This document shows positions 35,328 through 44,513 of a DNA stretch of 64,000 nt, one piece after another. The notes beneath the pieces are model-generated. The model had not been told where the DNA came from, made no database searches, and saw only the letters and a program-made list of their open reading frames with translations. Source of the DNA: Haloferax marinum (GTDB lineage Archaea; Halobacteriota; Halobacteria; Halobacteriales; Haloferacaceae). The position numbers and the translations under genes were made by a program. Position 1 is the first letter of the stretch. Each line of letters begins with the position of its first letter. Location: the NCBI RefSeq assembly GCF_009674625.1, contig NZ_WKJQ01000001.1:1426001-1490000 (forward strand). Reading direction: 5' to 3'.

Positions 35328-36131
35328 CTACGACAGGTCGCGGCGTTCGAACACTTCGGCGGCGAGCACCACGAGGACGCACGCAGTGACGAAGAGAACC
35401 GCCACACCACCCCAGTCGACGTCGCCGGCGACGAGGAGTTCACCGGGGTCGATGTAGCGCGTGAGCGACAGCGACCCGAGGAACTCGTAGTCGGTGTCCG
35501 TCGTCAGCGAGTCGAGGAGGAACGTCCCGAAGACGACGCCGATTGCCGCACCCTGTGCCCGGCGCACGCGCTGGAAGAACGCCGAGGAGAGCAAGCCGAT
35601 GGCGACGCAGTCGACGAGGTAGAGACCGCCGACCGCGTGTACCAACACGAGTCGGGAGAACTGAATCTCCTCGTCGATGAGGCCCGCACCGACGACGACG
35701 GCCGCGAAGACGGCGACGTTGACGACGAGTATCGCGGGGAGCATCGCGAGGAACTTCCCGATGACGTACCGGGTGCGTGAGATGGGCCGAACGAGGACGA
35801 ACTCGATAGAGTTGCGGTCGACTTCGGTGGCGATGAGCGACCCCGCGGCGTAGGCGAAGTAACTCCCGACGATGAGCAACCAGACGAGTTGGTAGAGTTC
35901 GATGACGAGGTAGCCCTCCAGCGACGAGATGTCGGTGACGCTCCCGACGAACGCCGTGCGGAACTCCTCGGGATACGACTCCAGCAGTTCGTTGAAGTTC
36001 ACGTCTGCCTCTCCGAACGAGGGAAACACGGCGATAGTGAGCCCTGCTGTCGCCACCAGCAACGCGCTGACGATGAGGATGCCACGCTGGCGCTGGTCGA
36101 ACTCGAACAGTGCGATGTCGAGTTCACGCAT
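35328..36131 (-). CDS. ABC-2 type transporter permease subunit
   Basis: The product is 267 aa. Six membrane segments are visible, including GILIVSALLVATAGLTIAVF, YQLVWLLIVGSYFAYAAGSLIA, ILVVNVAVFAAVVVGAGLI and GGVAVLFVTACVLVVLAAEVF. The cytosolic segment IATEVDRNSIEFVLVRPISR is the typical ABC-2 exporter loop that contacts the ATPase. Its ATG overlaps the end of the ATPase gene by 8 bp, so the two are translated as a pair. The cargo is unknown; drug or bacteriocin-type exporters share this organisation. Confidence 0.9.
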   Translation of the reverse strand: MRELDIALFEFDQRQRGILIVSALLVATAGLTIAVFPSFGEADVNFNELLESYPEEFRTAFVGSVTDISSLEGYLVIELYQLVWLLIVGSYFAYAAGSLIATEVDRNSIEFVLVRPISRTRYVIGKFLAMLPAILVVNVAVFAAVVVGAGLIDEEIQFSRLVLVHAVGGLYLVDCVAIGLLSSAFFQRVRRAQGAAIGVVFGTFLLDSLTTDTDYEFLGSLSLTRYIDPGELLVAGDVDWGGVAVLFVTACVLVVLAAEVFERRDLS

Positions 36132-37074
36132 CGGCGACCTCCTCTGTGTCTTCGGTCACAGCGTCGTCATCGTAGCCGTCGCCCCCGTCTTCGGCGTCGT
36201 AGAAGTGCATGAACACGTCTTCGATGGCCGTCTCGCGGACTTCGAGGTCGTCGATACGGTAGCCTTCGAGCACGTCCACGAGTCCGTCGTAGTTGCCCGA
36301 GATGACGAGACGGAGCGACCCATCTGGCTCGAGACGGGCGTCGATGGTCTCGGCGAAATCGAAGTCGGCGGGGTCGATGGTGTCGGGCGACTGGAGCGTG
36401 ACTACCTTCCCACTCCGTTCGAGCAGGTCGTCTATCTGCTCGACGGCGACGAGTCGGCCGTTTCGGATGATTCCCACCTGGTCGCACACCTGCCGGACCT
36501 CGCTGAGGATGTGGGTCGAAAAGAACACCGTCACGCCGCGTTCGCGCTCCTCGTGGAGGAAGTCGTAGAACTCCTGTTGGACGAGTGGGTCGAGACCAGA
36601 CGTCGGTTCGTCCATCACGACCACCTTCGGGTCGTGCATGAACGCCTGTACGATAGCGAGTTTCTGTCGGTTCCCCCGCGAGTAGCCTCGCACTGCCCGG
36701 TCGATTGGGACCGGAAACCGTTCGAGGAGTTCGTCGCGCCGTTCGTCGCCACCGAGACTCGCCAGATAGTCGAGCGTCTTCCGCCCCGTCACGTCGTCGT
36801 AGAACTGCGGGTCACCGGGGATGTGGCCAATCTGGTCTCGAACCTCGAGGAAGGCGTCTCGGTCGTCGATTGGAACGCCGAGGATACTCGCCGTGCCTTC
36901 TGTCGGTTTGAGGAACCCCAGAAGAAGCCGAATCGTCGTCGACTTTCCAGCACCGTTGGGACCGAGGAAGCCGAACAGTTCACCCTCCGGCACCGAGAGG
37001 TCGAGGTCTTCGATGCCGCGGACGTCCCCGTAGAATTTGGTCAATCCGTCGATGTCGATTGCGGGGACGGTCAT
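36124..37074 (-). CDS. ABC transporter ATP-binding protein
   Basis: The product is 316 aa. Walker A is GPNGAGKST near residue 39, the signature is YSRGNRQKLAIVQA (a variant of LSGGQ common in ABC-2 exporters), Walker B is VVVMDEPTSGLD and the H-loop is STHILSEVRQV. A C-terminal domain of about 90 residues follows, with an acidic tail. It pairs with the overlapping permease gene to form an ABC-2 exporter. The gene diverges from the COG1361-like surface protein at 37212, from which it is separated by 137 bp; the two may be functionally linked. Confidence 0.93.
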   Translation of the reverse strand: MTVPAIDIDGLTKFYGDVRGIEDLDLSVPEGELFGFLGPNGAGKSTTIRLLLGFLKPTEGTASILGVPIDDRDAFLEVRDQIGHIPGDPQFYDDVTGRKTLDYLASLGGDERRDELLERFPVPIDRAVRGYSRGNRQKLAIVQAFMHDPKVVVMDEPTSGLDPLVQQEFYDFLHEERERGVTVFFSTHILSEVRQVCDQVGIIRNGRLVAVEQIDDLLERSGKVVTLQSPDTIDPADFDFAETIDARLEPDGSLRLVISGNYDGLVDVLEGYRIDDLEVRETAIEDVFMHFYDAEDGGDGYDDDAVTEDTEEVADA

Positions 37075-37146
37075 AGACGACGATACGAGCGCCGTGAACC
37101 TATCCCTTGCGTGATGTTACCACCTCGTGAGAGACAGAGTGGTGGT

Positions 37147-37156
37147 TAATATTATA
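37147..37156 (+). promoter_or_regulatory. TATA box of the surface-repeat protein gene
   Basis: The sequence taatattata would place the transcription start near 37178, downstream of the ATG at 37167 and about 34 nt before the ATG at 37212. This decides the start codon of the next gene. Confidence 0.55.
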
Positions 37157-37211
37157 CAAATCCTATATGAATCGACCGAGCGAGGGCGCCGCCCTGCCGG
37201 TCGGTTCCACT

Positions 37212-39164
37212 ATGATTCGACGTACACGGAAATCGAGCGTTGCACTCCTCGCGCTACTGTTAGTTCTGTCTTCGCTCGTGGGAGCGACCGGAAGTGCGGC
37301 GGCGGCGACCCGCGTCTCTGGGAGCCCCGACCTCTCTGTCGTCGCCCCCGAAAACCGCCTCGTCGCCGGCAGTGAAACCGTCGTCGAGGTGTTCGTCGTC
37401 AACACGGGAACCATCACGGAAGACGGTCCCGAGGAGTACGAAGCCCTCGTCCAGACGGCGCGTGCGCTGACGTTCAAAGCCGAATCCGAGGGGCCGATAA
37501 CCGTCGCCAGCGGTGAGATTCCAGTTGGCACCGTCCCCGAGGGCGTCTCCGGGCCGGTCCCGCTGCGACTCCGCGTCGCCGACGGTGCAAAGCCCGGCAC
37601 CTACGACGTTCCGGTCGAGTTCTCGTACGACTACACCGCCTCTGTGTTCGTCGACGGCCAGAGCGTCCAGACCACCCACCGAAGTCGGACGATTACGCGG
37701 ACGCTCGAAGTCGTCGTCGAGCGCCGTCCTGCCTTCGACGTGCAGACGGTCGATTCGACGCTCGCCGTCGGCGACGCTGGAACCATCGCCTTCGAGTTGG
37801 AGAACGTCGGCCCAGTCGACGCCGACGCCGCCACCGTGACCATCACCTCGACAGACCCGGAGATAACGTTCGGCAACGGCGTCCAGTCGGCCGAGAGTTA
37901 CGTCGGCGAGTGGGGTGCTGGTGAGACCAAACGCGTCGAGTTCCGGGCGCGCGTCGCCGACGACGCAATCGTGCGCAACTACTCGGTAGACGTGACGGTG
38001 ACGTACCGTGACGAAGACGGTCAAGAACGAACCTCCCAACCACTCGTCACGGGTGTTCGTCCGATTCGGGGTGCCGACTTCGAACTCGTAGACGTCGATG
38101 CCGCCGTCGCCGTCGGTGACACCGGAACCCTGACGCTCGAACTCCAGAACGTCGGTGACGCGACCGCCTCCAGTACGACGGTCGGTGTCCAATCGACAGA
38201 TTCCGAAGTGACGTTCGGTGCGGGTGCACCCGCCGCAGAGGCCTACGTCGGCACGTGGGAACCCGGCGAGACGAAACGAGTGAGTTTCCGCACTCGCGTC
38301 GCCGACGACGCACTCGACAGAGCCTACTCGCTCGACGTGGGCGTGACGTTCCGTAACCCCGGCGGTGAGCGGAAGACCGAGACACTCGTCGCCGGCCTCG
38401 ACCCCGGCGCCGGGCCGGCGTTCCGCCTCACCGTCACCGACAGTGACCTCCGCGTCGGCGGCGTCGGCCGTGTCTCTGGAACCATCGAAAACGTCGGTGA
38501 GAGCGAGGCACGTGACGTGGTCGTCCGACTCGAGTCAACCGACCCAGCGATGACACCGACCGACCTCGAAGTGACGGTCGGAACGCTCGCACCGGGTGAG
38601 TCGGCCGACTTCGACTACACCATCGCACTGGCCGATGGCGCGACGCCGGGGACACGCCGACTCCCCTTCGTCGTCGAGTACCGCCCACCGGGTGACGAGA
38701 TGCGAGCGAGTGACCAGACGGACGTCATCGCGTCGGTGAGCGCCCGCAACCCGGCTATCGCGGTGGAACCACAAAACGCGACGTTCGAAGTCGATTCGAC
38801 CGGGGAACTCGCAGTCGCGGTGACGAACACCGGCGACACCCCACGGACCGACGTGACGGTCCGACTCCTCGTCGAAGACCCGCTCTCGAGTGAGGACGCC
38901 GTGGCGTTCGTCCCGCGACTCGAACCGGGTGAGACGCGCGTCGTCGCTTTCGACCTCGAAGTGAGCGGCGACGCCGTCCCGAAGACACAGGTCGCCGCCG
39001 TCGACGTGAGTTACAAAGACGACGCCGGGCGACAACTGTCGGACGGAACCCAGCAAATCGCCATCGAAGTCGTCGAACCGGCGACGACGTTCCCCATCAT
39101 CCCGGCCGCCGTGGCGCTTCTCGCGCTCGCTGGCGTTGGCTACTGGTGGTACAGACGGCGGTGA
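37212..39164 (+). CDS. Secreted, membrane-anchored COG1361/CARDB-like repeat protein
   Basis: The product is 650 aa. A Sec signal peptide (MIRRTRKSSVALLALLLVLSSLVGATGSAAAA) is followed by about five beta-sandwich repeats of roughly 100 residues. Repeat hallmarks are ELENVGPVDADAATV, ELQNVGDATASSTTV, TIENVGESEARDVVV and AVTNTGDTPRTDVTV, each followed by GETKRV-type strands. Two of the repeats are very similar to each other and look like a recent internal duplication. A C-terminal helix (IIPAAVALLALAGVGYWW) plus Arg-rich end anchors it. Such proteins often accompany exporters. Here the divergent neighbour is an ABC-2 exporter, so a role as its external partner is possible. The ATG at 37212 is chosen on promoter position and signal peptide. 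Confidence 0.85.
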   Translation: MIRRTRKSSVALLALLLVLSSLVGATGSAAAATRVSGSPDLSVVAPENRLVAGSETVVEVFVVNTGTITEDGPEEYEALVQTARALTFKAESEGPITVASGEIPVGTVPEGVSGPVPLRLRVADGAKPGTYDVPVEFSYDYTASVFVDGQSVQTTHRSRTITRTLEVVVERRPAFDVQTVDSTLAVGDAGTIAFELENVGPVDADAATVTITSTDPEITFGNGVQSAESYVGEWGAGETKRVEFRARVADDAIVRNYSVDVTVTYRDEDGQERTSQPLVTGVRPIRGADFELVDVDAAVAVGDTGTLTLELQNVGDATASSTTVGVQSTDSEVTFGAGAPAAEAYVGTWEPGETKRVSFRTRVADDALDRAYSLDVGVTFRNPGGERKTETLVAGLDPGAGPAFRLTVTDSDLRVGGVGRVSGTIENVGESEARDVVVRLESTDPAMTPTDLEVTVGTLAPGESADFDYTIALADGATPGTRRLPFVVEYRPPGDEMRASDQTDVIASVSARNPAIAVEPQNATFEVDSTGELAVAVTNTGDTPRTDVTVRLLVEDPLSSEDAVAFVPRLEPGETRVVAFDLEVSGDAVPKTQVAAVDVSYKDDAGRQLSDGTQQIAIEVVEPATTFPIIPAAVALLALAGVGYWWYRRR

Positions 39165-39194
39165 CGTCGGTGCGTGAAAACTGAGTCCGAGTGC

Positions 39195-42143
39195 TCAGTC
39201 GTCGTTCGGCACTTTCGCCGGTTTGCGGCGGTCCGAACGCGGTCCCTCTTTGTCCACTTTCGGGAGGTGGTCGCGGAGATACCGACCCGTGTGTGAGTCG
39301 GGATTCTGCGTAATCTCTTCGGGCGTTCCGCTGGCGACGATGTTCCCGCCGTGTTCGCCACCTTCGGGACCCAAGTCGATGATGTGGTCGGCGTTCTTCA
39401 CGAGGTCCAGTTCGTGTTCGACCACGAGGACGGTGTTGCCGTTGTCGACGAGGCGCTGGAGCACGTCGATGAGTTTTCGCTCGTCTTCTTTGTGGAGACC
39501 GGTCGTCGGTTCGTCCAGCAAGTAGAGCGTGTCGCCAGTCTGTTTCTTGCCGAGTTCTTCGGCGAGTTTGACGCGCTGAGCCTCCCCACCGGAGAGCGTC
39601 GTCGATGGCTGACCGAGTTGCATGTAGCCAAGCCCGACGTCGTGGAGCAGTTGGAGACGACGGCGAATCTGCGAGTTCGCCTCGAAGAACTCGAGCGCTT
39701 CGTCGACTTCCATCTGGAGGACGTCCGAGATGGTCTTGCCCTTGTAGCGGACGTCGAGCGTCTCGGCGTTGTAGCGTGCGCCGTTACACTCCTCACAGGG
39801 GACGTAGACGTCCGACAGGAAGTTCATCTCGATTTTGACGTTGCCTTGCCCCTTACAGGCGGCACAGCGGCCACCTTTGACGTTGAACGAGAAGCGGCCC
39901 TTCTCGTAGCCACGCTGCTTGGAGAGTTTCGTCTGGGCGAACAGTTCGCGGACGTAGTCGAAGACGCCGGTGTACGTCGCCGGGTTCGACCGTGGGGTGC
40001 GGCCGATGGGCGACTGGTCGATGAGACGGACCGTCTCGATTTCGTCGTAGCCGTCGATGCCGTCGTGTTCGCCAGGGTCCACAGAGGTGTTGTCGTTCAT
40101 CCGGCGAGCGAGTCCCTTGTAGAGAATCTCGTGCATCAACGTGGACTTGCCCGACCCGGAGACGCCGGTGATGGCCGTGAACGTCCCGAGTGGGATGGGC
40201 ACGTCGAGGTTCTTGAGGTTGTGTTGGCGTGCGCCGCGGACGACGAGTTCGCCCTCGCCCTCGCGTCGCGTGTCGGGTACGTCGATGTCTTTGCGGCCCG
40301 AGAGATAGTCGGCCGTGATGGAGTTGTCGGCCGCGACGATGTCGTCGAAGTCACCCTGTGCGACGACTTCGCCGCCGCGCTTGCCTGGGCCGGGACCCAT
40401 GTCGATAATCTCGTCTGCACGGCGCATCGTCTCTTCGTCGTGTTCGACGACGATGAGCGTGTTTCCGAGGTCACGCAGGCCTTCGAGCGTGTTGAGCAGT
40501 TTGTCGTTGTCGCGCTGGTGGAGGCCGATAGAGGGTTCGTCGAGGACGTAGAGGACGCCCACGAGACCCGACCCGACCTGCGTGGCGAGGCGGATACGCT
40601 GTGACTCCCCGCCGGAGAGGGTGGCGGCCTCGCGGTCCAGCGTGAGGTATTCGAGACCGACTTCGGTCATGAAGCCGAGACGGGCGCGGATCTCCTTGCA
40701 AATCTCCTGTGCGATGGTTCGTTCGCGCTCGGTCAACTCGGCTTCGAGGCCTTCGAAGTGGGAGAGCGCGTCGGCGATGCTCAGGCGGTTGACCTCGGGG
40801 AGCGTCGTCCCGCCGACGCGGACGTGTCGCGACTGCTCTTTGAGGCGCGACCCGTTACAGTCGGGACAGGTGGTGACGGCCATGAACTCCTCGATGTGGT
40901 CGCGCGTCCGGTCGGAGTCCGTCTCGATGTGTCGGCGTTCGAGGTTGCCGACGACGCCCTCGAATGGGTGTTCTTTGTGTCGCGTGCCGTTCTTCGTCGT
41001 CCACTCGAACACCACGTCTTCGGTGGTTCCGAAGAGGAAGGCGTCTTGGACCTCGTCGTCGAGGTCCTCGAACGGCGTGTTCACGCTGACACCGAAGTGT
41101 TCTGCGACGCAGTCTATCTGTCGCTGGTAGTAGGTCCGGTTGTAACTCCACGGTTCGAAGACGTGCTTGAGTGGTTTCGAGGGAGTGGTGACGATGAGGT
41201 CGGGGTCGACCTCTTTTGCCTTCCCGAGCCCCTCACACTCCGGACACGCGCCGTGCGGACTGTTGAACGAGAACGACCGCGTCTCGATTTCGGAGAAGCG
41301 GAACGAGGAGTTCGGGTTGCCGAGTTCTTCGGAGAACTCGACGACGAGTCGGTCGTCGCTCTCGCCCGCGAGCGACCCCGTCGAACGCGTGTTCGACGCG
41401 AAGGGGAGGTCTTCCGGCGGGTCGGGGACGATGAGTTTGAGGACGCCCCCTGCCTCTTCGAGCGCCGTCTCGACGGAGTCGGCGATGCGCGAGCGCGCGT
41501 CGGGCGACACCTTCACCCGGTCGACGACGACGTCGATGGTGTGGTCGTAGTTCTTGTCGAGTTCCGGCGTCTCGAACGAGAGGTCGTACTCGTCGCCGTC
41601 GACTTCGACGCGGGCGTAGCCGTCGGCCACGAGGTCCGAAAAGAGGTCTTTGAACTCGCCTTTCTGGTCGCGGACGACTGGCGCGACGACTTTCGCTTTG
41701 GTCCCCGCGGGGAGTTCCAGAATCTGTTCGACCATGTCCTGTGCGGACTGCTCTCCGACCTCTTCGCCCGTGATGGGGTCGTACTGCGTCCCGACCCGCG
41801 CGTACAGGAGGCGAAGGTAGTCGTGGAGTTCGGTGACCGTCCCGACGGTCGAACGCGGGTTGTTCGCCCCGTTCTTCTGGTCGATAGAGATTGCCGGGGA
41901 GAGTCCCTCGACAGCCTCGACTTTCGGTTTGTCCATCTGACCGAGGAAGTTGCGGGCGTACGCCGACAGCGATTCGATGTACCGGCGTTGGCCCTCCGCG
42001 TAGATGGTGTCGAACGCGAGGGAGGACTTGCCCGACCCCGACAGGCCGGTGACGACAGTGAACGTCTCGCGAGGGATGCGGACGTCGAGGTCCTTGAGGT
42101 TGTGCTCTTCGGCACCGCGAACCTCGATGTGGTCCTTACTCAT
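39195..42143 (-). CDS. uvrA: Excinuclease ABC subunit A
   Basis: The product is 982 aa, the normal length. It has two ABC ATPase modules with Walker A GLSGSGKSSLAF and GVSGSGKSTLMHE, and signature motifs LSGGESQRIRLA and LSGGEAQRVKLA. Zinc-finger cysteines are CPDCNGSRLK, the CPECEGLG pair, and CAACKGQGN with CEECNG. UvrA recognises bulky DNA lesions and loads UvrB in nucleotide excision repair; haloarchaea carry this bacterial system for heavy UV exposure. It lies next to sepF on the same strand, 96 bp downstream of it, as I remember from H. volcanii. Confidence 0.98.
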   Translation of the reverse strand: MSKDHIEVRGAEEHNLKDLDVRIPRETFTVVTGLSGSGKSSLAFDTIYAEGQRRYIESLSAYARNFLGQMDKPKVEAVEGLSPAISIDQKNGANNPRSTVGTVTELHDYLRLLYARVGTQYDPITGEEVGEQSAQDMVEQILELPAGTKAKVVAPVVRDQKGEFKDLFSDLVADGYARVEVDGDEYDLSFETPELDKNYDHTIDVVVDRVKVSPDARSRIADSVETALEEAGGVLKLIVPDPPEDLPFASNTRSTGSLAGESDDRLVVEFSEELGNPNSSFRFSEIETRSFSFNSPHGACPECEGLGKAKEVDPDLIVTTPSKPLKHVFEPWSYNRTYYQRQIDCVAEHFGVSVNTPFEDLDDEVQDAFLFGTTEDVVFEWTTKNGTRHKEHPFEGVVGNLERRHIETDSDRTRDHIEEFMAVTTCPDCNGSRLKEQSRHVRVGGTTLPEVNRLSIADALSHFEGLEAELTERERTIAQEICKEIRARLGFMTEVGLEYLTLDREAATLSGGESQRIRLATQVGSGLVGVLYVLDEPSIGLHQRDNDKLLNTLEGLRDLGNTLIVVEHDEETMRRADEIIDMGPGPGKRGGEVVAQGDFDDIVAADNSITADYLSGRKDIDVPDTRREGEGELVVRGARQHNLKNLDVPIPLGTFTAITGVSGSGKSTLMHEILYKGLARRMNDNTSVDPGEHDGIDGYDEIETVRLIDQSPIGRTPRSNPATYTGVFDYVRELFAQTKLSKQRGYEKGRFSFNVKGGRCAACKGQGNVKIEMNFLSDVYVPCEECNGARYNAETLDVRYKGKTISDVLQMEVDEALEFFEANSQIRRRLQLLHDVGLGYMQLGQPSTTLSGGEAQRVKLAEELGKKQTGDTLYLLDEPTTGLHKEDERKLIDVLQRLVDNGNTVLVVEHELDLVKNADHIIDLGPEGGEHGGNIVASGTPEEITQNPDSHTGRYLRDHLPKVDKEGPRSDRRKPAKVPNDD

Positions 42144-42239
42144 TCGGACAGTTCTAGGGACGTGGAGACCGAATAGCCATCGGTTCGGGCCAGCCGAACC
42201 GGTTGTTCTGCCTCCTCACCTCCCGTCGCAAAAACTGTG

Positions 42240-42596
42240 TTAGGAGTTGAGTTTCGAACGCGCGACGTTGACGTTCGTCGGGGTGATGATTAGCTGGTCG
42301 TCACCTTTCTGGACGATGTCACCGTCGACTTCGCGCGCGACCTGGCGCAGGTCGTCGATGATGTGTTCCATCGTACTGTCCGACGTCGTGTGCCGAGTGA
42401 TATCCGCGATGACCATGTCACCATCGTAGACGGCGTCTTTGATGGCGATAACGTCCTGTTGGCCTCCGATTTCCGCGATGTGGACCGAGATGCCGGCCGA
42501 CCCGCGGGCGGTGTCGAAGTCGTCGAGATTGAGTTCGACGTAGTCCTCGGTCGTCCGGGAGCCACCCCCACCGAGAATTTTGCTCATGATACCCAT
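42240..42596 (-). CDS. sepF: Cell division protein SepF
   Basis: The product is 118 aa. The N-terminal amphipathic peptide MGIMSKILGG is the membrane-targeting sequence of SepF. The globular part (YVELNLDDFDTARGSAGISVHIAEIGG, then GDMVIADITRH) is the archaeal SepF/CdpB core that anchors FtsZ1 to the membrane. In H. volcanii SepF is essential for division and sits beside uvrA. The ATG at 42596 has a TATA-like tract (gaaatatcc) about 25 bp upstream. It diverges from the DUF1028 gene. No ftsZ is in the window. Confidence 0.95.
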   Translation of the reverse strand: MGIMSKILGGGGSRTTEDYVELNLDDFDTARGSAGISVHIAEIGGQQDVIAIKDAVYDGDMVIADITRHTTSDSTMEHIIDDLRQVAREVDGDIVQKGDDQLIITPTNVNVARSKLNS

Positions 42597-42751
42597 AGCA
42601 TGTAGAGCGGTCACGAGCGGGATATTTCTTACGTCAGACAACTATCGACATCACGATACGTTTATCGACGATAATTCGGGGAGAGAGACGGCTATCTCCG
42701 CTCTCAGGCGATTTCATCGGATGTTTTGTCGTGGGGCGCTCGATTCGACCC

Positions 42752-43429
42752 ATGACCTTCAGCATCTGCGTTCGTGAGGAGTACGTCGACGACGACGGGA
42801 CCGACCAGCACCGCTTCGGCGTCGCCGTGACGACGCGACTGCCGAGTGTGGGCGCGCTCTGTCCACACGCCAGCGAACACGGCGCGATAGCGACACAGTC
42901 GGTGACGAACGTCGAACTCGGGCGGAAAGGGCTCGACTACCTCGCAGACGGCCTCGCAGTCGACGACGCCCTGCAGGCGCTGTTGAACGCTGACGAGGGG
43001 CGCGAGCAGCGACAACTCCACGGCGTGGGCGGGGACGAGACGTTCGCCTTCACCGGCGACGACTGCCACGGGTGGGCCGGCCATCGGGTGGGTGCCGACT
43101 ACACCGTCGCAGGCAACCTACTCACGGGTGAGTCCGTCGTCGACGCCGTGGCCGATTCCTACGAGGCAAGCGGGCGCGACGAACCCTTGGCTAAGCGCCT
43201 CATCGACGCACTGGGTGCGGGCCACGCCGCAGGCGGTGACAAGCGCGACGACCTGAAAATCCAGAGCGCCGCAGTCGTCGTCGCCTCGTCCGAAGACCGA
43301 GAGATGGACCCGTACTACAACGACCTTCGAGTGGACGCGACGGAGACGCCGCTGCGCGACCTGCGCGAGACGTTCGCGCTAGCGCGAGAGGGGTACGAAG
43401 CGGCCGTCGAGAAGTACGCGACAGAGTGA
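42752..43429 (+). CDS. DUF1028 family protein (Ntn-hydrolase-like)
   Basis: The product is 225 aa. It begins MTFSICVREEYVDD and carries the family signatures FGVAVTTRLPSVGALCPHAS, GAIATQSVTN, GWAGHRVGADYTVAGNLLTG and GAGHAAGGDKR. DUF1028 proteins have an Ntn-hydrolase-like fold related to the proteasome and are suspected amidohydrolases, sometimes with ureide pathways. No purine catabolism gene is near. The ATG at 42752 gives the family start; it converges on the PUA gene with a 1-bp gap between stops. Confidence 0.9.
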   Translation: MTFSICVREEYVDDDGTDQHRFGVAVTTRLPSVGALCPHASEHGAIATQSVTNVELGRKGLDYLADGLAVDDALQALLNADEGREQRQLHGVGGDETFAFTGDDCHGWAGHRVGADYTVAGNLLTGESVVDAVADSYEASGRDEPLAKRLIDALGAGHAAGGDKRDDLKIQSAAVVVASSEDREMDPYYNDLRVDATETPLRDLRETFALAREGYEAAVEKYATE

Positions 43430-43430
43430 G

Positions 43431-43910
43431 TTAGACAGAGAAGTCGAACAGGTCGTCACCGACGTGGTGGATGGATTCGACGACCTTTCCGGAGTCGCCA
43501 ACCAGGTCCGCGCCGTCTTCGAGTGCGCGGCCGATTGCGAGAATCTTTCCGTGGGTCTCTTCTGCGATGGCGACGAGGTCGCCGGACTGGATGCTCTCGT
43601 CTGCCTCGGTGATGCCGGGGCGCATGACGTCTGCACCGCTGGAGACGAACGAGACGGCACCTGCGTCGACCGTGACGACGTTCCTCGTCGGCGGGAACTG
43701 GTTCGCACCCTTGACCGTCAGGAAGGGTTCGTCGTCGACGTACATGACTGCCGGCTCACCGTCGACGAGGACGACTTCGTAGTCGGCATCCGCGAACTCG
43801 ACTGCCTCGAACGCGTCACCGTCGATGTCGACGCCGAGAAGCGACTGGACTGACTCTTTGACCGCCTGGATTTCGTCGTTGCGGAGATGGTGGCGAGACT
43901 TGACCTTCAT
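43431..43910 (-). CDS. PUA-domain RNA-binding protein (DUF1947/MCT-1-like)
   Basis: The product is 159 aa. The N-terminal half (MKVKSRHHLRNDEIQAVKESV...EVVLVDGEPAVMYVDDEPFLTVKGAN) is the DUF1947 pre-PUA domain. The C-terminal half is a PUA domain with GADVMRPGITEADESIQSGDLVAIAEE. It resembles MCT-1/DENR-side proteins and archaeal homologues thought to act on tRNA or the ribosome in initiation or recycling. The ATG at 43910 removes a 52-codon upstream extension that lacks the family features. Confidence 0.9.
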   Translation of the reverse strand: MKVKSRHHLRNDEIQAVKESVQSLLGVDIDGDAFEAVEFADADYEVVLVDGEPAVMYVDDEPFLTVKGANQFPPTRNVVTVDAGAVSFVSSGADVMRPGITEADESIQSGDLVAIAEETHGKILAIGRALEDGADLVGDSGKVVESIHHVGDDLFDFSV

Positions 43911-44075
43911 ATCGGTTCGTGGACGCCGACGGCCGATAAATCGACCGCTCCACGTCGAACGACGCCGCCGACTCGGGAGCACACTCACGAGGGGAACCCC
44001 GTCCGAGGCCGAAACAGGAGCGAACGACCTGCACTCGGAACAACAGATAAGTACGGGTGGGTACACCTCATCGGT

Positions 44076-44378
44076 ATGTGGCGCTCCCGGACCAACCGGG
44101 ACCGGAAGACGGTCGTCTGCATCGCGTGCGGTGAGTCAGTGTTCCGGTCGGCGGCGCGTGAGTACGACAAAGAGGGGAACCGCTGGGAACGACACGGCAA
44201 GCGGTTCGAGTACCTCTGCAAGGAGTGTTACCGCGACCTCTGTCACCAACCGCGCGCAGAACTCGAAGACCTTCTCGTCGAAATCGAAGAACACGGCGTC
44301 TCACAAGAGGAGTTCCTCGCACGATACGTCGATGCCGTCACCGAGCGGTACGAACCGCCCGAAGAACGAGAACGCTGA
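44076..44378 (+). CDS. DUF7562-like zinc-binding protein
   Basis: The product is 100 aa. It carries CIACGES near the N-terminus and CKECYRDLCHQPR further on, two CxxC pairs that form one zinc site, followed by a helical half (AELEDLLVEIEEHGVSQEEFLARY). I recognise it as a conserved haloarchaeal family (DUF7562 from memory) with no known function. It is 135 bp upstream of the RNase R-like gene on the same strand. Confidence 0.8.
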   Translation: MWRSRTNRDRKTVVCIACGESVFRSAAREYDKEGNRWERHGKRFEYLCKECYRDLCHQPRAELEDLLVEIEEHGVSQEEFLARYVDAVTERYEPPEERER

Positions 44379-44513
44379 GGTTGGGTCGTCAGTTCTCGAC
44401 GGGGACCGCCCGCGGCCACCGACGGTGGTCTACGGTCGACGAGTGACTTCGTTTTCGACAATCGACGCCGCGCCCCCGACACGCATTTCTCCCTGCCCCG
44501 TTTAGACGGGTCC

